Positions 35,438 through 47,039 are shown, counted from the first letter of the stretch. The stretch: DNA of 64,000 nucleotides from Massospora cicadina (GCA_022478985.1 JAKSZP010012145.1:39907-103906); one strand, 5' to 3'. Made by a program: numbers and translations. The notes: generated by a model from the sequence alone, not told the origin.

Positions 35438-36435
35438 TAATTGACCAACCATTGTTTCCAGCCACTTCCGCCCTGCTCTTCAAGGTGGGCGCTGCAAAGG
35501 TTACCCTCTACCAAATTAATGTGCAATCAGTAGCCTGCTTTTTGTTGTTTGTTTGGTCACTTGCCAATTTTGGGAATAGTATCCGCTCTACCTTGAAAAA
35601 TTTCTTTAGACCAACCAAGCTGCGCGGATTGCTACTCCTCCCCTCCCACTAGCCCAGAAGGAAGTTCACGTGTTCCTTCCAATGAGATATCAAATCAAGT
35701 TCTTGATGCCCTCGCTGAGGTGCAAATGCATTCAGCATTTGTGCTCAATAATGCCTCTGCATTATCTCATGTCCAACAGGGGGTTGCGTTATTAGACGCT
35801 GTGGAAGGAGACGCCCGCCGTTGTTTAGAGGCCTTCTGCGCTCTTCCTCACAAATAGGAGACCCCACTCCACTAATGACTATCATATCAGCTGCCTTGAA
35901 ACCCCCTGTGTCACGCTCAGACCACCTATTCAGATTGCTCAATGCTATGGCCGAAGCCCCTAGCTTGGCTTCTTTGATCTCTACCTTCAGTAAACTGGCT
36001 CCCGCGCTGGGCCTCTCTAATGATATGCTTCAGGCAGTCTTTAGATCAGGCTTGGATTTGGTTTCTTCTCATCATGAGGTCTGGTCCACCGTACAAGGAA
36101 CAGTAGATCAAATATGTGCCACTGCAACTACAATTAATACCTTCCCCCGCCATGCTTTCTGCTATCAGAAGGGAAATTTTATGTTAAGATTACCCAATGA
36201 AGATGCGGATGAAGTGTCTAACTTCACCCCAGCGATGAACCCAGTTGCCAATCCTGTCACAACTCCTGTGTCCAAGTTGGCTGACTCTGATTCACCCATA
36301 AATGAATCCATAAAAGCACAGATGGAGGAAGTCAGTTCTCCCACCCTCATACTTCCAATTTTTGCTCCAGCGAAAGCCCCCAATCTTTCCCCCAATTTTC
36401 CAGTTATTTCCTTAGTTACAAAAAAAATTGATTAA
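35011..36435 (+). pseudogene. gag of C1, starting inside the 5' LTR
   Basis: The ATG at 35011 (MAPTIVDWIQRARYFW) lies 427 bases before the LTR end. The frame is open, apart from one TGA at 35299, through the LTR end and primer site (FFCHFHDIIDQPLFPATSAL) to 35652. The equivalent C2 sequence is open across the same junction. After a frame change the conserved part continues (NQVLDALAEVQM; then 35821-36435 with DPTPLMTIISAALKPP and AEAPSLASLISTFSKLAP). Two hydrophobic segments (ALFWFILRIILTIAL; AMPLAFWLAFWVL) look membrane-spanning, which is unusual for Gag. No CCHC knuckle is visible. Assignment as Gag rests on its position upstream of the protease. Confidence 0.65.
35439..35449 (+). other. 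Non-tRNA primer-binding site of C1
   Basis: AATTGACCAAC, one base after the LTR end. It lacks the TGG start expected for tRNA priming and is perfectly complementary to GTTGGTCAATT in the LTR. It is also inside the gag frame, where it encodes part of HDIIDQP. The same site in C2 is at 61156-61166 (minus strand). Confidence 0.7.
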
Positions 36436-39400
36436 TTCTTCCAATAAACAAAACTTCGCTTATTTCTTATCGCCTATGAAGATTAGTGTCAGTTCTCACC
36501 ATGTCTTCTTTGAGGCCCTGGTGGATACCGGGGCTGCGGGTAACTTCATGAGTGTTGAGCTGGCCCAACAATTAGAACTGGACATGGACGCAGGTCCCTT
36601 GGTCTGGTGGCTTCTTCAGCCTCCCAGACCTCATATGTCATCCATCAGCCAGTACCTTTTTCAGTACACCAGTTTAGCTTCTGCAATAATTTCTCTGCTA
36701 TGCCAAACTAGGTGTTTCCGGTGATCTTAGGAGTGGGATGGTGGCGCTGACAATATGTCAAGATTTACTTAAAGTCTAATATGTTGTCATTTGTCAATGA
36801 TCAACTGGAGGGTGAATTCCCTCTGATTGACACTCTTAAGAAAACACAAGGCCGCAGTTCTATTACTTCCCTTGTCACTCCTGCGGGCATACTGGCCAAT
36901 TTTCCTGAAAGCTTAATGCACTATCAAAGTATCTTTGACTCTGAAAAGGCGGATCATCTGCCTCCTCACACTAGGTTTGACTGTGGATTTCGAACAACCA
37001 TGGATTTGGTGAATATCAACTGTTCATTGTATCCCCATACAGCGGAGGAAGAGATTGCGCTTAACACTTGGTTGTACTATATGCTGAAAAAAGGGTGGCT
37101 GTTTAAGGAGACTTTTCCCGTTGCGTCTCCCATTGTCTTTGCCAATAAAGTGGATGGTTCCCTCCGTCCCTGCATGGATTATGGCCATTTAAACAAAGTA
37201 ACAGTTTCCAATCCCTACCCCCTGCCTCTGGAGCAGACGATCAGCCAGGCAATCACCAAATCCCACGTGTTCTCTAATCTGGATCTAGTGAACGCTTTTA
37301 ACCAGATTCAGATAATGAAAGGGCAAGGATAATTAACAGCAATCTGGATGAAGCGAGGTATATTCCAATTCCACGTGATGCCCTTTGGGATGAAGAATGC
37401 CCCCACTACATTTCAATGTATGATTGACAATGTACTGGGTGACCTCCAGTTTACTTGCGCAGTTGCATATATTGATGAAATTCTGGTTCACTCCCCAACT
37501 CCCAAACAACACACTACTGACTTGGAAGCAGTTGTGGCCGCCTTGCATAAGGCAGGCTTGTTTGTCAAGACTTCCAAGTGTGAGTTCTATAAGTAGGAGG
37601 TTACCTTCCTCAGGAACCTTGTCCTTAAAGATGGCTACGCAATCCCTCCCAATAAGTTGGACGCTATCCGAAAATGGCCAACCCTGACTATCCAGAGACA
37701 ATTATGGAGTTTCTTGGGAACCATTATTTTCCTAAAAAAATTTTCCTCGGCAATTTCCTAGCTTGTTGCCCCACTCCACCCCCTTACAGGGAAGAACGTA
37801 CCATTTTGCTGGATGCCTGAATGCCAACAGGCATTTTAATCAATTAAAGAGGTGTTTGTGTCCCCTCTCATTTTGAAACATACTGATCCTGCCAAGCCAT
37901 ATATTGTTGCATGCGACGCCTTATCAGTAGCAGTGGGAGAAGTGTTGCTCCAAGAGCATGATGGCTTGTAACACCCTATTGCTATTTTTCCTGGAAGTTC
38001 ACCTCTACGGAGCAGTCTTGGGCCATCTATGACAAGGAGTTGGCAGCTGTGGCATGGGCATTAACTCATTGGAGGTACCTGTTACAGGGTGCTCACATGA
38101 GTTAATGGTCCACATGGATCACCAGGCTCTCTTGTATTTTTGCAAACCCCAAAAATTGGCGCACCAGCAATCCCAAACCTATCAGGACCTGTGCAGTTTT
38201 AATTTCAAATATGAATTCATAAAATGTGCGCTCAACGTCCTTCTTAATTTTCTCAGCCGCAGCCCCACCTACTGTTCCTTGGACCTGAAGGAAGTGGATC
38301 TCATTACCATGATTCCTGCCGCCTAAATCCTGTCAATAGTCCCCCTGTCATTTCTTCCATCACTCTGGCTCCTGACGCCCCACTAGTTGCTCAGGTCTTA
38401 GCCAGTCAAATGGCCTGCCCTGAGGGCGTGGAGTTGGTTGAGCAGTTGTCTCACCAGAATCATAAACACTCCCTATACTCATTGGAGGAGGTTTTATTTA
38501 TTTTGGTCATGCATCTGGGTTCCTCCCTCCTTCAGAACCGAGGCATTCTGTTCACATCATGATCCCCATGGTTGGCCATCCTGGCAATAAAAGATGCATC
38601 AACTTGATCAAGTGGACCTACAATTGGGTGGGTTTGACAAAAGAAGTTCCAGTCTGAATCGCTGATTGCGTTACTTGTGCTTGGCCAAGTTGGACCGCTC
38701 CAGTAGAAATGGCCTTTTACACCCCTTACAGCAGGTGGAGGGTCCATGGACATTGGTGTCCATGGACTTTATCATCGAACTCCCCTGCTCTAATGGGTTT
38801 ACAATGGTGATGGTGGTGGTGGATCATTTCACTAAATATTCCCTCTTTATTCCTTGTACTTCCGCGATTATGTTGGAGGAAACTGCCCACCTGTTTGTGC
38901 GCCCCATGTTCTCAATGTTTGGTCTCCCACAGAAGATCATAGTGACCATGGTTCACAGTTTACGGCGCAGTGTTGGAGTGAACTCCTATCTATCCTAAAA
39001 ATATTCCCCTGTCATTCCACAGCATATCATCCCCAGTCTGGTGGACAGACTGAGCGAGTTAACTAAGTCCTTGAACAGGACTTGCGTTGTTATGCTGCAG
39101 CTGCACAGGACACCTGGGCCAATGACCTTCCCCTCGCTCAATTTGCTTTTAACAATGGGACTCATGCGTCCACAGGGTTTTCTCCTATAAAGCGACGTTG
39201 GGTTATAATTCTTCATTTTTGGTCGGACCTTTCTTGTGGCTCAAGGTTCAAGATGCTGCAGATCACGCTGAACATATTAGGTCAACTCAATCCTTAGTGC
39301 GGGAACACCTCACTAAAGCTATTGACAACTATAAGAAGTTCACATATTGTAAGCAGCTCCCAGATCAAGATCTAACAATGGGCTCCTATGTTATGCTTAA

Positions 39401-40170
39401 TACCCATCAATTTATGAATTCAAGCCCCTTCTTATAAGTTTACAAGTAAGCGTTTGGGCCCCATTTGGTGGAGGAGGTCTTGGGCAATGGTGCGTTTCAA
39501 TTGAAGCTTCAGCTCACTGGAAACAGCATCCCATCTTCCACGTTTCCCAGTTGTCATTCTTCAAGGGTACAGTTCCCATGGAACCTGAACCAATCATCAT
39601 TGAGGATGTGGAAGAGGCTGAGGTGGAGAATATTCTGGCATCCTGTAAGTCCCGATGGTCCGTTCAATATCTCATGGCTTGGAAAGGGTATCTGGCCTAT
39701 GAGAAAAGTTGGGTCAAGGCGCATGATTGTGCTAACTGTATGGAACTGGTCAAAGTATTCCACAAATCCCACCCCAATGCTCCTCGCTCTCCTCAAAAAG
39801 TTGTGACAGTAAAGGCAATCAAGTTATCCAAGGTGCACAATAATGTGGCCCTCATGCAGTTTCCCAGTGGTGGGGCCCTTCCTTTGAAAAAGGAAAGGGT
39901 AATGTAAGTCCTGGGGAACGTCCCCTGGTCATTAATTGGGCCCTTTTCCTGTTCCTGAGTAAGAAGGTATTGAAGAGGGCGGCTGTACCCCTCATTACCC
40001 AGGGCGACCTCACCCAAGTGGTAGATGAGCGCTGGGTAACAGCCCTTCTTCTTTGGATCCCTCCCCCAGTGTCCACACTCACCTCAGCAGAATTAGTACA
40101 GTTAATCAAAGAAATCTGCGCTGAGATTGCCAAAATGAAATTAATTGGCCCAAAATTGAGTGGTAGTTAG
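36428..40170 (+). pseudogene. pol of C1 with chromodomain, extending into the 3' LTR
   Basis: The retropepsin is at about 36510 (FFEALVDTGAAGNFMS). The RT begins near 36790, with GSLRPCMDYGHLNKVTVSNP, NLDLVNAFNQIQI, FHVMPFGMKNAPTTFQ and YIDEILV at 37468-37488; the second catalytic Asp is Glu. RNase H lies at about 37880 (PYIVACDALS) to 38230. The integrase runs about 38560-39200 ([30 protein letters not shown]). The GPY/F-like linker GPHLVEEVLGNGAF precedes a chromodomain at about 39610-39760 (EVENILAS, WSVQYLMAWKGYLAYEKSWV). A one-base difference from C2 near the polypurine tract stops the frame at 39907. In C2 the frame runs on into the LTR, and the LTR sequence here stays open to about 40170. 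Confidence 0.85.
39884..39902 (+). other. Polypurine tract of C1
   Basis: GAAAAAGGAAAGGGTAA lies immediately before the 3' LTR (TGTAAG). The same tract precedes the 3' LTR of C2 (56703-56722 on the minus strand). Confidence 0.8.
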
Positions 40171-41326
40171 CCCAATGTTTGGATTCCATGTAGCGGAAAG
40201 GGATGAAGACTGATCCATTGGCCAGAATTGCCAACGGTTTTGATTCATCCAATACTATGATTGTAAAAATCAACCCCCTTAAAATTGTTGGGGATCATCC
40301 CCTATGGGCAGGTAAGAGCATAGGACACCATTGATGAGGGTTCGAAGCTCCCTTTCAGCAAATTGGGCATTGTGGCTGATGCAACGCTTTTGACCAAATG
40401 AATGGCCCAGCGACTGGGCATGGGCGGGTTAGGCGTCCTGAACCTATTCCCAACCAAATGGGACTGACCCTATGTGGGGTGGCCTGGGGGATTCCCACCA
40501 CTCGTTGGGCCAAATGCCATCATGCCAACCATCAAAAACGTATCTGCGCCTTAGTTTGGATGTTTGAGGTCAAACCAACAGTGACTTGGCCTGCCACCAA
40601 ATTCTTTAATGTCAGTTTCCAGTGAACTTATCTGCTTTATTCCCAAATAAATCACCAGTTAGGTCGAAATTGAGGGTCTCAATCCTGGCTTGTCCTTGCA
40701 TCAATCAACCACTATTTAATAAGTTGCATTGCACTGAGAAAATTGTTGGTCAATTTTCTTCCTTTTCCTTCACAATAAAATTTTTTTCAAAAACCAATTA
40801 ATTTTAATTTTCTTGATTCCCTTCTGGCCGCATTCCCAATGGCTTTCCCTGGTGGCCCATCAGTATGTACACCAGATGGGCTCTACCAGTACTCATGGTC
40901 ACTATGGCCCCCACCATTGTAGATTGGATTCAGCGAGCTAGATATTTCTGGCAATTTAACCCTGTTGTTATGAACTTTCGTCAATAATATACTGGGATCT
41001 TGTGGCCTTATATCCACCATCTCCAATCAAGGATCCGCCCCTTGTCTCCCCAGTCAAATCAGCCCTGTATACTGGTGAACTTGTCAAAACTATATCTGTG
41101 GTCAGCCCCTGCAGCAAGACCTCCAGAGTCTGTGGTGGCCTCAATTTGGTTTGTTCTCAGGATTATATTCTCTATTATCTTACACCAACCTTTCATCATT
41201 TCCCAATGCCCAGCTCCATACCACATCATTCAGTTGGCAATTCCTCTGGCATTCTGGCTATTTTCTGGGTGCTTACGCATCCTGACTGGCAGGCCAGTCT
41301 AAACTTCTTCTGCCATTTCCATGACA
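39903..41326 (+). repeat. 3' LTR of C1 (1424 bp)
   Basis: TGTAAGTCCTGGGG to CCATTTCCATGACA, aligned with the 5' LTR but with many substitutions and small indels, so the insertion is old. It contains the second copy of the TATTTAA and GTTGGTCAATT signals (about 40712-40755). Confidence 0.9.
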
Positions 41327-42195
41327 TTGGTGGGGCAGCATCACTTTTAGTGGTCCAGGTTGAAGCAAATGGGGCATATTGTGCGCCCCTTATCTACTCT
41401 AGCCCAGAAATGGTGGTCAGGGGCAGAGGGGACAACAGTGTGAGAGGGAATCAAAATGGCAATTTCATTTGATATTGGGAATATGGTTGTGAAGGCGCAA
41501 GGGCCCGCTAGTCAGTTGGCTCCATTAAAAACCACAAATTGTAAAAAGGGGTCAGCACCATATACTGACAACCCAGCTTTTATTTCATTGTATAAGGTTT
41601 CTGGTTGGAGGTGGGTGGGGAGGCCTGAAAATTGAACCAGAAGAGTGGTGTCATCAGGCAACCAGGTGCAAGTGGTTGGGATGAGGGTTTCCTGAAACAC
41701 CTGGAAACGTTGGCTATTATTGTAGCATCAGCTTTGCAAGTGAAGCTGAGGTTGAAGTATCTCTTGTAGGGGTGAAAGTCAATAAATCCTGCAGGCTGCA
41801 TAAGTGCCTGGGCTAGTTCCATTTATTTGTTTGTCATTGTAGGGAAACAAGTTGTCATATCTGATCCAGAGGTTGAATCACATCTTGCTTCAGGGGAGCA
41901 CAATGGGGCTATGAGGCATCATTTGAGAACGTGTGAGGTGGAGGGCAAGATCCTTGGGGGGAATGTATCAACACAAGGAATTGGGGATACTGGCTGATCT
42001 GGTTTGAAAGCATTTCCCCGCTGGACGGAAGATGCTAGGGAGTTTTGCCAATGCCCCATTTTGGAGCACCTGGTGGTTGAGTTGAGGACATTAATGGTTT
42101 TTCTGCTTGTCAGTTTTTTGGAGTTGTTTGTTCTTCTGTAATTCTAAATATGCTTGAATGTGTAATCAAGCGGAAAGAAAAAGTTATGCAGTTTA

Positions 42196-43163
42196 TATTT
42201 ACTTAGTTAAGTTGATAGGTTTAATTACTGTAAACTATAGCTTTCCGCCTTCAAAAAACTAGACTTGCAATCACCCACCATTAACTCTATAAAAATGTAG
42301 TATAAACAACAAAAAGTTAATTCCTAAGTTATCCATTTGCCAATGTGAGAATTAAGTTTATCCAGCAATTAATTAGACTCAGAATTGGCACCATCACTTT
42401 TAAGAATTTTCATATAGAAAATATTTTCACATCTTAAGAAAGACATCAGATTTAAAGCTACCAAATCATCTGAATACTTACTAATTGCTCTGCCAAAATG
42501 GTACTCCAATTAGCATGTCAGACATTTGCAAGTCTAATATTGTGAGAAGAGTTTTTTGAGGGTAAGTATCTCTGATATCCCACAAAAATTCTGGTCAATT
42601 CTAAATGGAATCCCTCAAAGCAAGGTAATATCTTAATAAACCTCCTTGGCCAAATTGCACTATTGTTGGTAGTTTGGTTGCGCTGAACCTGTGGCAGAAT
42701 CAGACAAGTCATTATGATGTCCCACCATATGATTGGCTTAAATATAAAATCCTTGCCTCTCAGGTTTATCTTACCTCTATTGACCCAACATCTCCCTCAC
42801 ATTGAAGTGAGGCAACTCTTGAGAGATCTGATAGGCCAAAAGCTCATTTTTATTATTAAGTGGCTTCAAGCTTATAATGAATTTCTTGCCTCTCTCACTT
42901 CAAGCCTTGACTTGCTTTAGATACTAAGCAGCGAGAGATTAAGAGGTTTCACTTCTTAACCCCAAAGATAACACTAATAAAAGTATATTTATAGCAGCCC
43001 AAATACTCTTTTTGTGTTAAAATCATATTTTTACTAAAGTGGTATAAGATTCCTTGTCCTTTTATAAAAAAGCAGCAGAGAGTCTCAAAACTCTAGACCC
43101 TGCTAAATTGTTAGAAATCCTGTGCCAATAACGCTAGCAAGCATCAAAAAATTCAGTATTCTG
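42196..43163. other. AT-rich DNA, one unassigned ORF
   Basis: No gene recognised. A 68-codon plus-strand frame (42714-42920; contains PLLTQHLPHIEVRQLLRDLI) is not matched elsewhere in the window and has no identifiable domain. It could be a host-gene or transposon remnant. Confidence 0.35.
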
Positions 43164-43177
43164 ACATAATCCTTTCA

Positions 43178-43451
43178 CCAGTGGTAGAGTATGGACCTTC
43201 TACCACTGCCTCCCGAGTTCAATCCTGGTAATGGACTTTGGGTAGGGGACTATTTTGACTGTGTTGGCTTTGTGCACCAATGCCCCAAACTGAGATAGCG
43301 AATAGCAAAGGCGGTCCATGGAGTTCCTGGCCTATCATATGCCGCGCATGGAGGTTTTTTGGGTTTTATCCTCTTTTCCCATTTTCTTCACTTCCCTAAT
43401 TGGTGCGGTATCATCCTCAGGTCAGCCCACCTCAAATAAAATTAAAATTAA
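43178..43451 (+). mobile_element. tRNA-derived SINE with a LINE A-type tail
   Basis: 274 bp inside a perfect 14-bp duplication ACATAATCCTTTCA (43164-43177 and 43452-43465). The 5' head resembles a tRNA with pol III boxes: CCAGTGGTAGAGTATGG (A-box region) and GAGTTCAATCC (B box) about 35 bp further on. The body ends TCCTCAGGTCAGCCCACCTC then AAATAAAATTAAAATTAAA, the 3' motif of LINE A and the D elements. Non-coding and dependent on a LINE in trans. Confidence 0.85.
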
Positions 43452-43476
43452 ACATAATCCTTTCAATGATTTGATG

Positions 43477-43645
43477 CATATATGCATGCAAAAAATTGGG
43501 GTTTATGTAGATCTATAAATGCATATATATGTTTAAAAAATGAGGGGCATGTAAATCTAAAAATGTATATATGCATCTAAAAAATGAGGGTGCGTGAATC
43601 TAAAAATGCATATATACATCCAAGAAATAAGAGATTATATAAGTT
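43477..43645 (+). repeat. Minisatellite, about 44-bp unit, 3.5 copies
   Basis: Repeating pattern TATATGCATCTAAAAAATGA, then GGG..TGTAAATCTAAAAATGCA. Units start near 43477, 43525, 43567 and 43610 and are diverged. It lies between the SINE and the D4 element. Confidence 0.7.
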
Positions 43646-43689
43646 TATTGCATTTCAAAATTTTAAACTTTTTAGCTTTAAATAAATTA

Positions 43690-46450
43690 AAATTAAAATT
43701 AAAAATTTAATAAGGTACACTAATCAAGGGACAGTCATAGCCAAAAAAGAAGTATCAAAATAAACTGAACCCAAAAACCCAAATCAAGTGCCCAAATGAG
43801 CAGCAAGACACATAAAATAAGAATACAAACAACTAGGTGGTACAGCATGAGCCGCTTCTCTCACTATGACATAAGGGGAAGGGGGTCAGTGGTCTCACCC
43901 ACAGGTTCCTCATCATACAAAGCATGAGCCAAGGAAGAGAGCAAGGTCGTGGGGTTATCAGCAATATGCGGGGTGAGATTGCAGAGGACTGGTTGGTCAT
44001 AGAAAATATCATCATTTTAAATTGCGCTCAGGTAAATGGACAAGCATTTCTCTACTTGAATGCAGATGGTGAGAAGCTGTGAGAGTAAAGCGACGCCAGT
44101 GCAGGTTACCTTTGCTTTGAGTTTTAAAGCTTCAATCACTTTCTGAATGCATCTGAGGCATTTTTATGAAGCAGTAGAATGGTTTTTTGCTAAGTGGGGG
44201 CAGGTCAAGGCAAGAATGGAGGGATGCCTTTGGCAAGCATCTTTGCTTTGTGGGCAAAAGCATTTTAAAAAACTTTGTTCAAGTTGGGCAGCAATTGCTA
44301 CAGCAAAATGGTGTTGGGTGCATAATATATCATCTTGCAGCCATGGGGCAAAAAACATCAAGGGATCTCAATGGGGGTTCATATAGAAATAAATTCTCTT
44401 ATGTCAACTTTAAAGTTTTCAATTACATTACCTGATTGTCAGTTTCATCCAATGAGGACCATGGGTTCATGTCATACAATTCCACAATTTTCCTCAATAA
44501 GGATGATGTCAGGAGAGTATCTATAACTCTCCAGTTCCTAGAGTGGTGGTGCACAGAGTACTGGACCAACACAAAGAAACTAGGCATCTGTATTATAATA
44601 GGGATACTCCGCAGAGTGTGCTGGAGCTAAAGTGACATAGGGAGAGGGTGGTTAACATGGTAACCATTAATAGTGATCAAACCAACAACAAGACTTGGCT
44701 GTGTCCCAAAGAGGAGTTCCAAACCAAGATTTGGGTAGGGATAGAGTGCATGGGTGCCTCAAGCTGGAGGGAACCAGGGTGGCCCAGTGGTGTACCTGGT
44801 GCTGTTGTAATTTTAAAGTAAATAAACTGGCTAACATGTTGAGACCTCCTCAAAGGGGTCTGCGCACAGGTTTGCCCATTTCAACATAAAATAAAACTGT
44901 AAACAAACGGGATATTTATTATAAGGAATACATCCAATGAGAAAGGTTGGTCTTGAGCAAACATAATTAAGCCAACTTTGGGAAATCATTGATTGGAGAA
45001 AGTGGTACTAGCATAGGTGCACCAATAAGTGCATACTTCCATCTGAACGGATAACATACTTCAATATTTGCCTTACTCAAGTGATTGAGTGAAGTTGTGC
45101 TCAACCCAAGTTAGATATTTCAAAAATTGAATGGGTTTCAAACCCCTGTTTACCAATTAATTGAATTGAACTATTGTAGTTCAGGTGGTAGCATGTCCAT
45201 TTTAACACTACAGCCATTATACATGGCTGAACAGGTTGCACTTCCTCTGAACCAACCTGTGCATATTTGGCCTGTACCCAGCCTCAGTTCAATGTGTACC
45301 TCAAGTCAGGAAAGTCCTGAAGCTTAACCTTCTTGGCCTCTTGGTGCCCAACCTTGTCCTGGCCATTAATCCCTTCAATCAAGTCATGTGAACATGACAG
45401 ATGGCTGAGGCAGGTGATTGGGTTGGGGCTCAGGAGCAAGTTGTTCAAGCCACTTCATGTTTGGTAGGAGCATTGGTGGCACCAGGCTTAAGAGTGGCCT
45501 GAAAGGCTACTGAAGATGCAGCAGTAGCAGCATGTTTTGGAGAAGGGGGATAGAGCTGTACTCCATTCTCAGATGGCTGCAGGGTCGACTGATGAGCAGT
45601 CAGCAGCTATGACTGTAGAGGTAACAGAAGCAGCAAGGTGGAGGCAACTAAGCTTTGAGTGATCCAACTTAAAGCAAGATGAGCACATAGTCTGCCCACC
45701 TTAATGTGGGCCCATAATGGGTGGTCAGGGGTGGATTCAACAAAGGAGTATAGGGGAATCTGCTCAGCAATATTAGTAAATTTAATGCTGATTATTGCAA
45801 ATGCCCAAGGCACAGCAAGGCATATGGTTCCATTGGGGACCACAAATTGAAGGATGGGATCAGTGCCACAGACAGCCAAACCTTCCATTAGCTCCTGATA
45901 AAGCATTGCATGGGGAAGGTGAATGGGCAACCCAGCAAACTGAATCACCAACATAGAGTCAGTGGTGATCTGGATGCACATGGTGGGAATTAAGGTGCCC
46001 TCAAAGAGAAGGAGCCCAGTTGCTAAAGTTGCAGCATCAGCTTCATATATGAACCTAGGTCAAAGTACCCCTTATAGGGATAAAAATCAATAAATCCAGT
46101 GGGTTGCATCACCACCTATGCAAGTTTAATTGTTACTTTGTCTGCATATGGGAACAGTTTCCTTATTCAACCTGAAGGCTAAAATGCATGTGAGATTGGG
46201 AGAGTACAAGAGGGCATTGGGGCACCACCTAGGATCATGTGATGTGGATGGCAAGATCCTAGGTGGAATGAACTGACCCAAGGAATTGTTAGGACTGGAC
46301 AAACCAGTTTGAGTGCATCTTTCCACTGGATGGAAAATACTAGGTGGGGTTTTCCACTTCCCCACATGGGAGCAGCAGGCTGTGGGGCTGTGGACATCAG
46401 TGGATTGGTGTCACAGCTAATTGGTTTACTAATCTGTTTGTACATTTTAA
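43690..46450 (-). mobile_element. D-family element D4, enlarged by an insertion
   Basis: The low end reads ATGACTGTCCCTTGATTAGT then GTACCTTATTAAAT, a decayed LINE A-type tail. The high end matches the D ORF1 start. The span is 2.76 kb rather than 1.9 kb. The extra DNA is roughly 44640-45380, which has no counterpart in D1. It contains TAGTTCAGGTGGTAGCATGT (about 45177-45196), reminiscent of a tRNA A box, so a further insertion such as a SINE is possible. No clear target duplication was found for D4 or for the insert. Confidence 0.65.
43860..46445 (-). pseudogene. ORF1-like protein of D4
   Basis: The N-terminus STAPQPAAPMWGSGKPHLVF lies at about 46390. The RRM-like segment is at 45981-45830 (MLVIQFAGLPIHLPHAMLYQ; ELMEGLAVCGTDPILQFVVP). 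A canonical knuckle CSSCFKLDHSKLSC sits at about 45645-45690 in another frame. The C-terminal domain NLTPHIADNPTTLLSSLAHA lies at about 43915-43980. An insertion and several frame changes disrupt it. It confirms the domain order seen in D1. Confidence 0.65.
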
Positions 46451-46459
46451 ATTCACTAG

Positions 46460-47039
46460 AAAGTAAGTTTGAGCATAAAATATATATATTTACTTCAAAA
46501 CTTACTGAATATTTATGTCACAGATAAAAAAACATTTATAAAAAATTTGAAAGTACCATTTACCAAATGGTAAAAGCTTAAGAGCATGATAATATTTTTC
46601 AGCTACCAGCTAAATGCAACATTATTATGGTTACTGACTTACTGATTGTTTCTTTTGCACAAATATTATCATGTTTTCTATATAACTAATATTTACTATA
46701 TACCAAATATATTTACTATATAACAAATTATTATCATGTTAATATATTTACTATATAACAAACATTATCATATTAAAAATGACAGAGACCAAAGATTTAT
46801 AGACTGTGGGGAATCAAAAGAGTGGACACATTGATGTTTTTATACAGCATGATGGTAAATGAAGCGTTACCAGAAGTTTCAAATGATGTCCAGCTAAAAG
46901 ACATTATCATGTCAAAGGTAATAGTGATGATGATGTTACAGCATCATGTGTTACCCAAAAGTTTCCAATGTTGTTCAGCTAAAAGACATTATCATGTCAT
47001 AAATTTCTTGAAAAAAGAACCTATTTTAAAAAAGCTCTA
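46460..47039. other. AT-rich spacer with short direct repeats
   Basis: No gene. Two repeat patterns are visible: ATATTTACTATATA.CAAA occurs three times in 46690-46770, and CAGCTAAAAGACATTATCATGTCA occurs at about 46894 and 46977 in a longer imperfect direct repeat of period about 84 bp (46865-47000). Confidence 0.6.

Larger units (their letters stand above)
34005..41326 (+). mobile_element. Chromodomain Ty3/gypsy element C1
   Basis: A 7.32-kb LTR retrotransposon with 1.43-kb LTRs starting TGTAAGTCC and ending CATGACA. The 5-bp flanks are ATGGT and TTGGT (one mismatch). The internal order is gag, protease, RT, RNase H, integrase, chromodomain, polypurine tract, i.e. a chromovirus. It shares domain layout, LTR ends and primer site with C2 (55331-62535). 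It inserted into an older D element. It is inactivated by many stops, and the RT active site reads YIDE. Confidence 0.93.
32929..42184 (-). mobile_element. D-family element D3, split by Ty3 element C1
   Basis: Left part 32929-34004 and right part 41327-42184 together make about 1.92 kb, the same length as D1. Flanks share TATGCAGTTTA (32918-32928 and 42185-42195). The tail at the low end reads AATGTCTGACCCCTGGTCAG then CTTGCCTTAGTTAAATAAA (LINE A type). The right part encodes the N-terminal and RRM-like regions (FIDFHPYKRYFNLSFTCKAD at about 41750; TTLLVQFSGLPTHLQPETLY at about 41630). A decayed knuckle (CPICFNLDH, then stops) lies at about 41335-41376. The left part holds the C-terminal domain (NPHFEDAPMLVLSALF at about 33190). 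Not coding as a whole. Confidence 0.8.

Noticed and set aside
43178..43240. A tRNA gene on the plus strand
   Set aside because: Same reasoning: pol III-like boxes, but no cloverleaf with a closing acceptor stem, and the unit is bounded by a SINE-type target duplication.
43477..43645. A CRISPR-like array of about 44-bp units
   Set aside because: The units are contiguous diverged tandem copies without repeat/spacer alternation, in a eukaryotic context with no cas genes.
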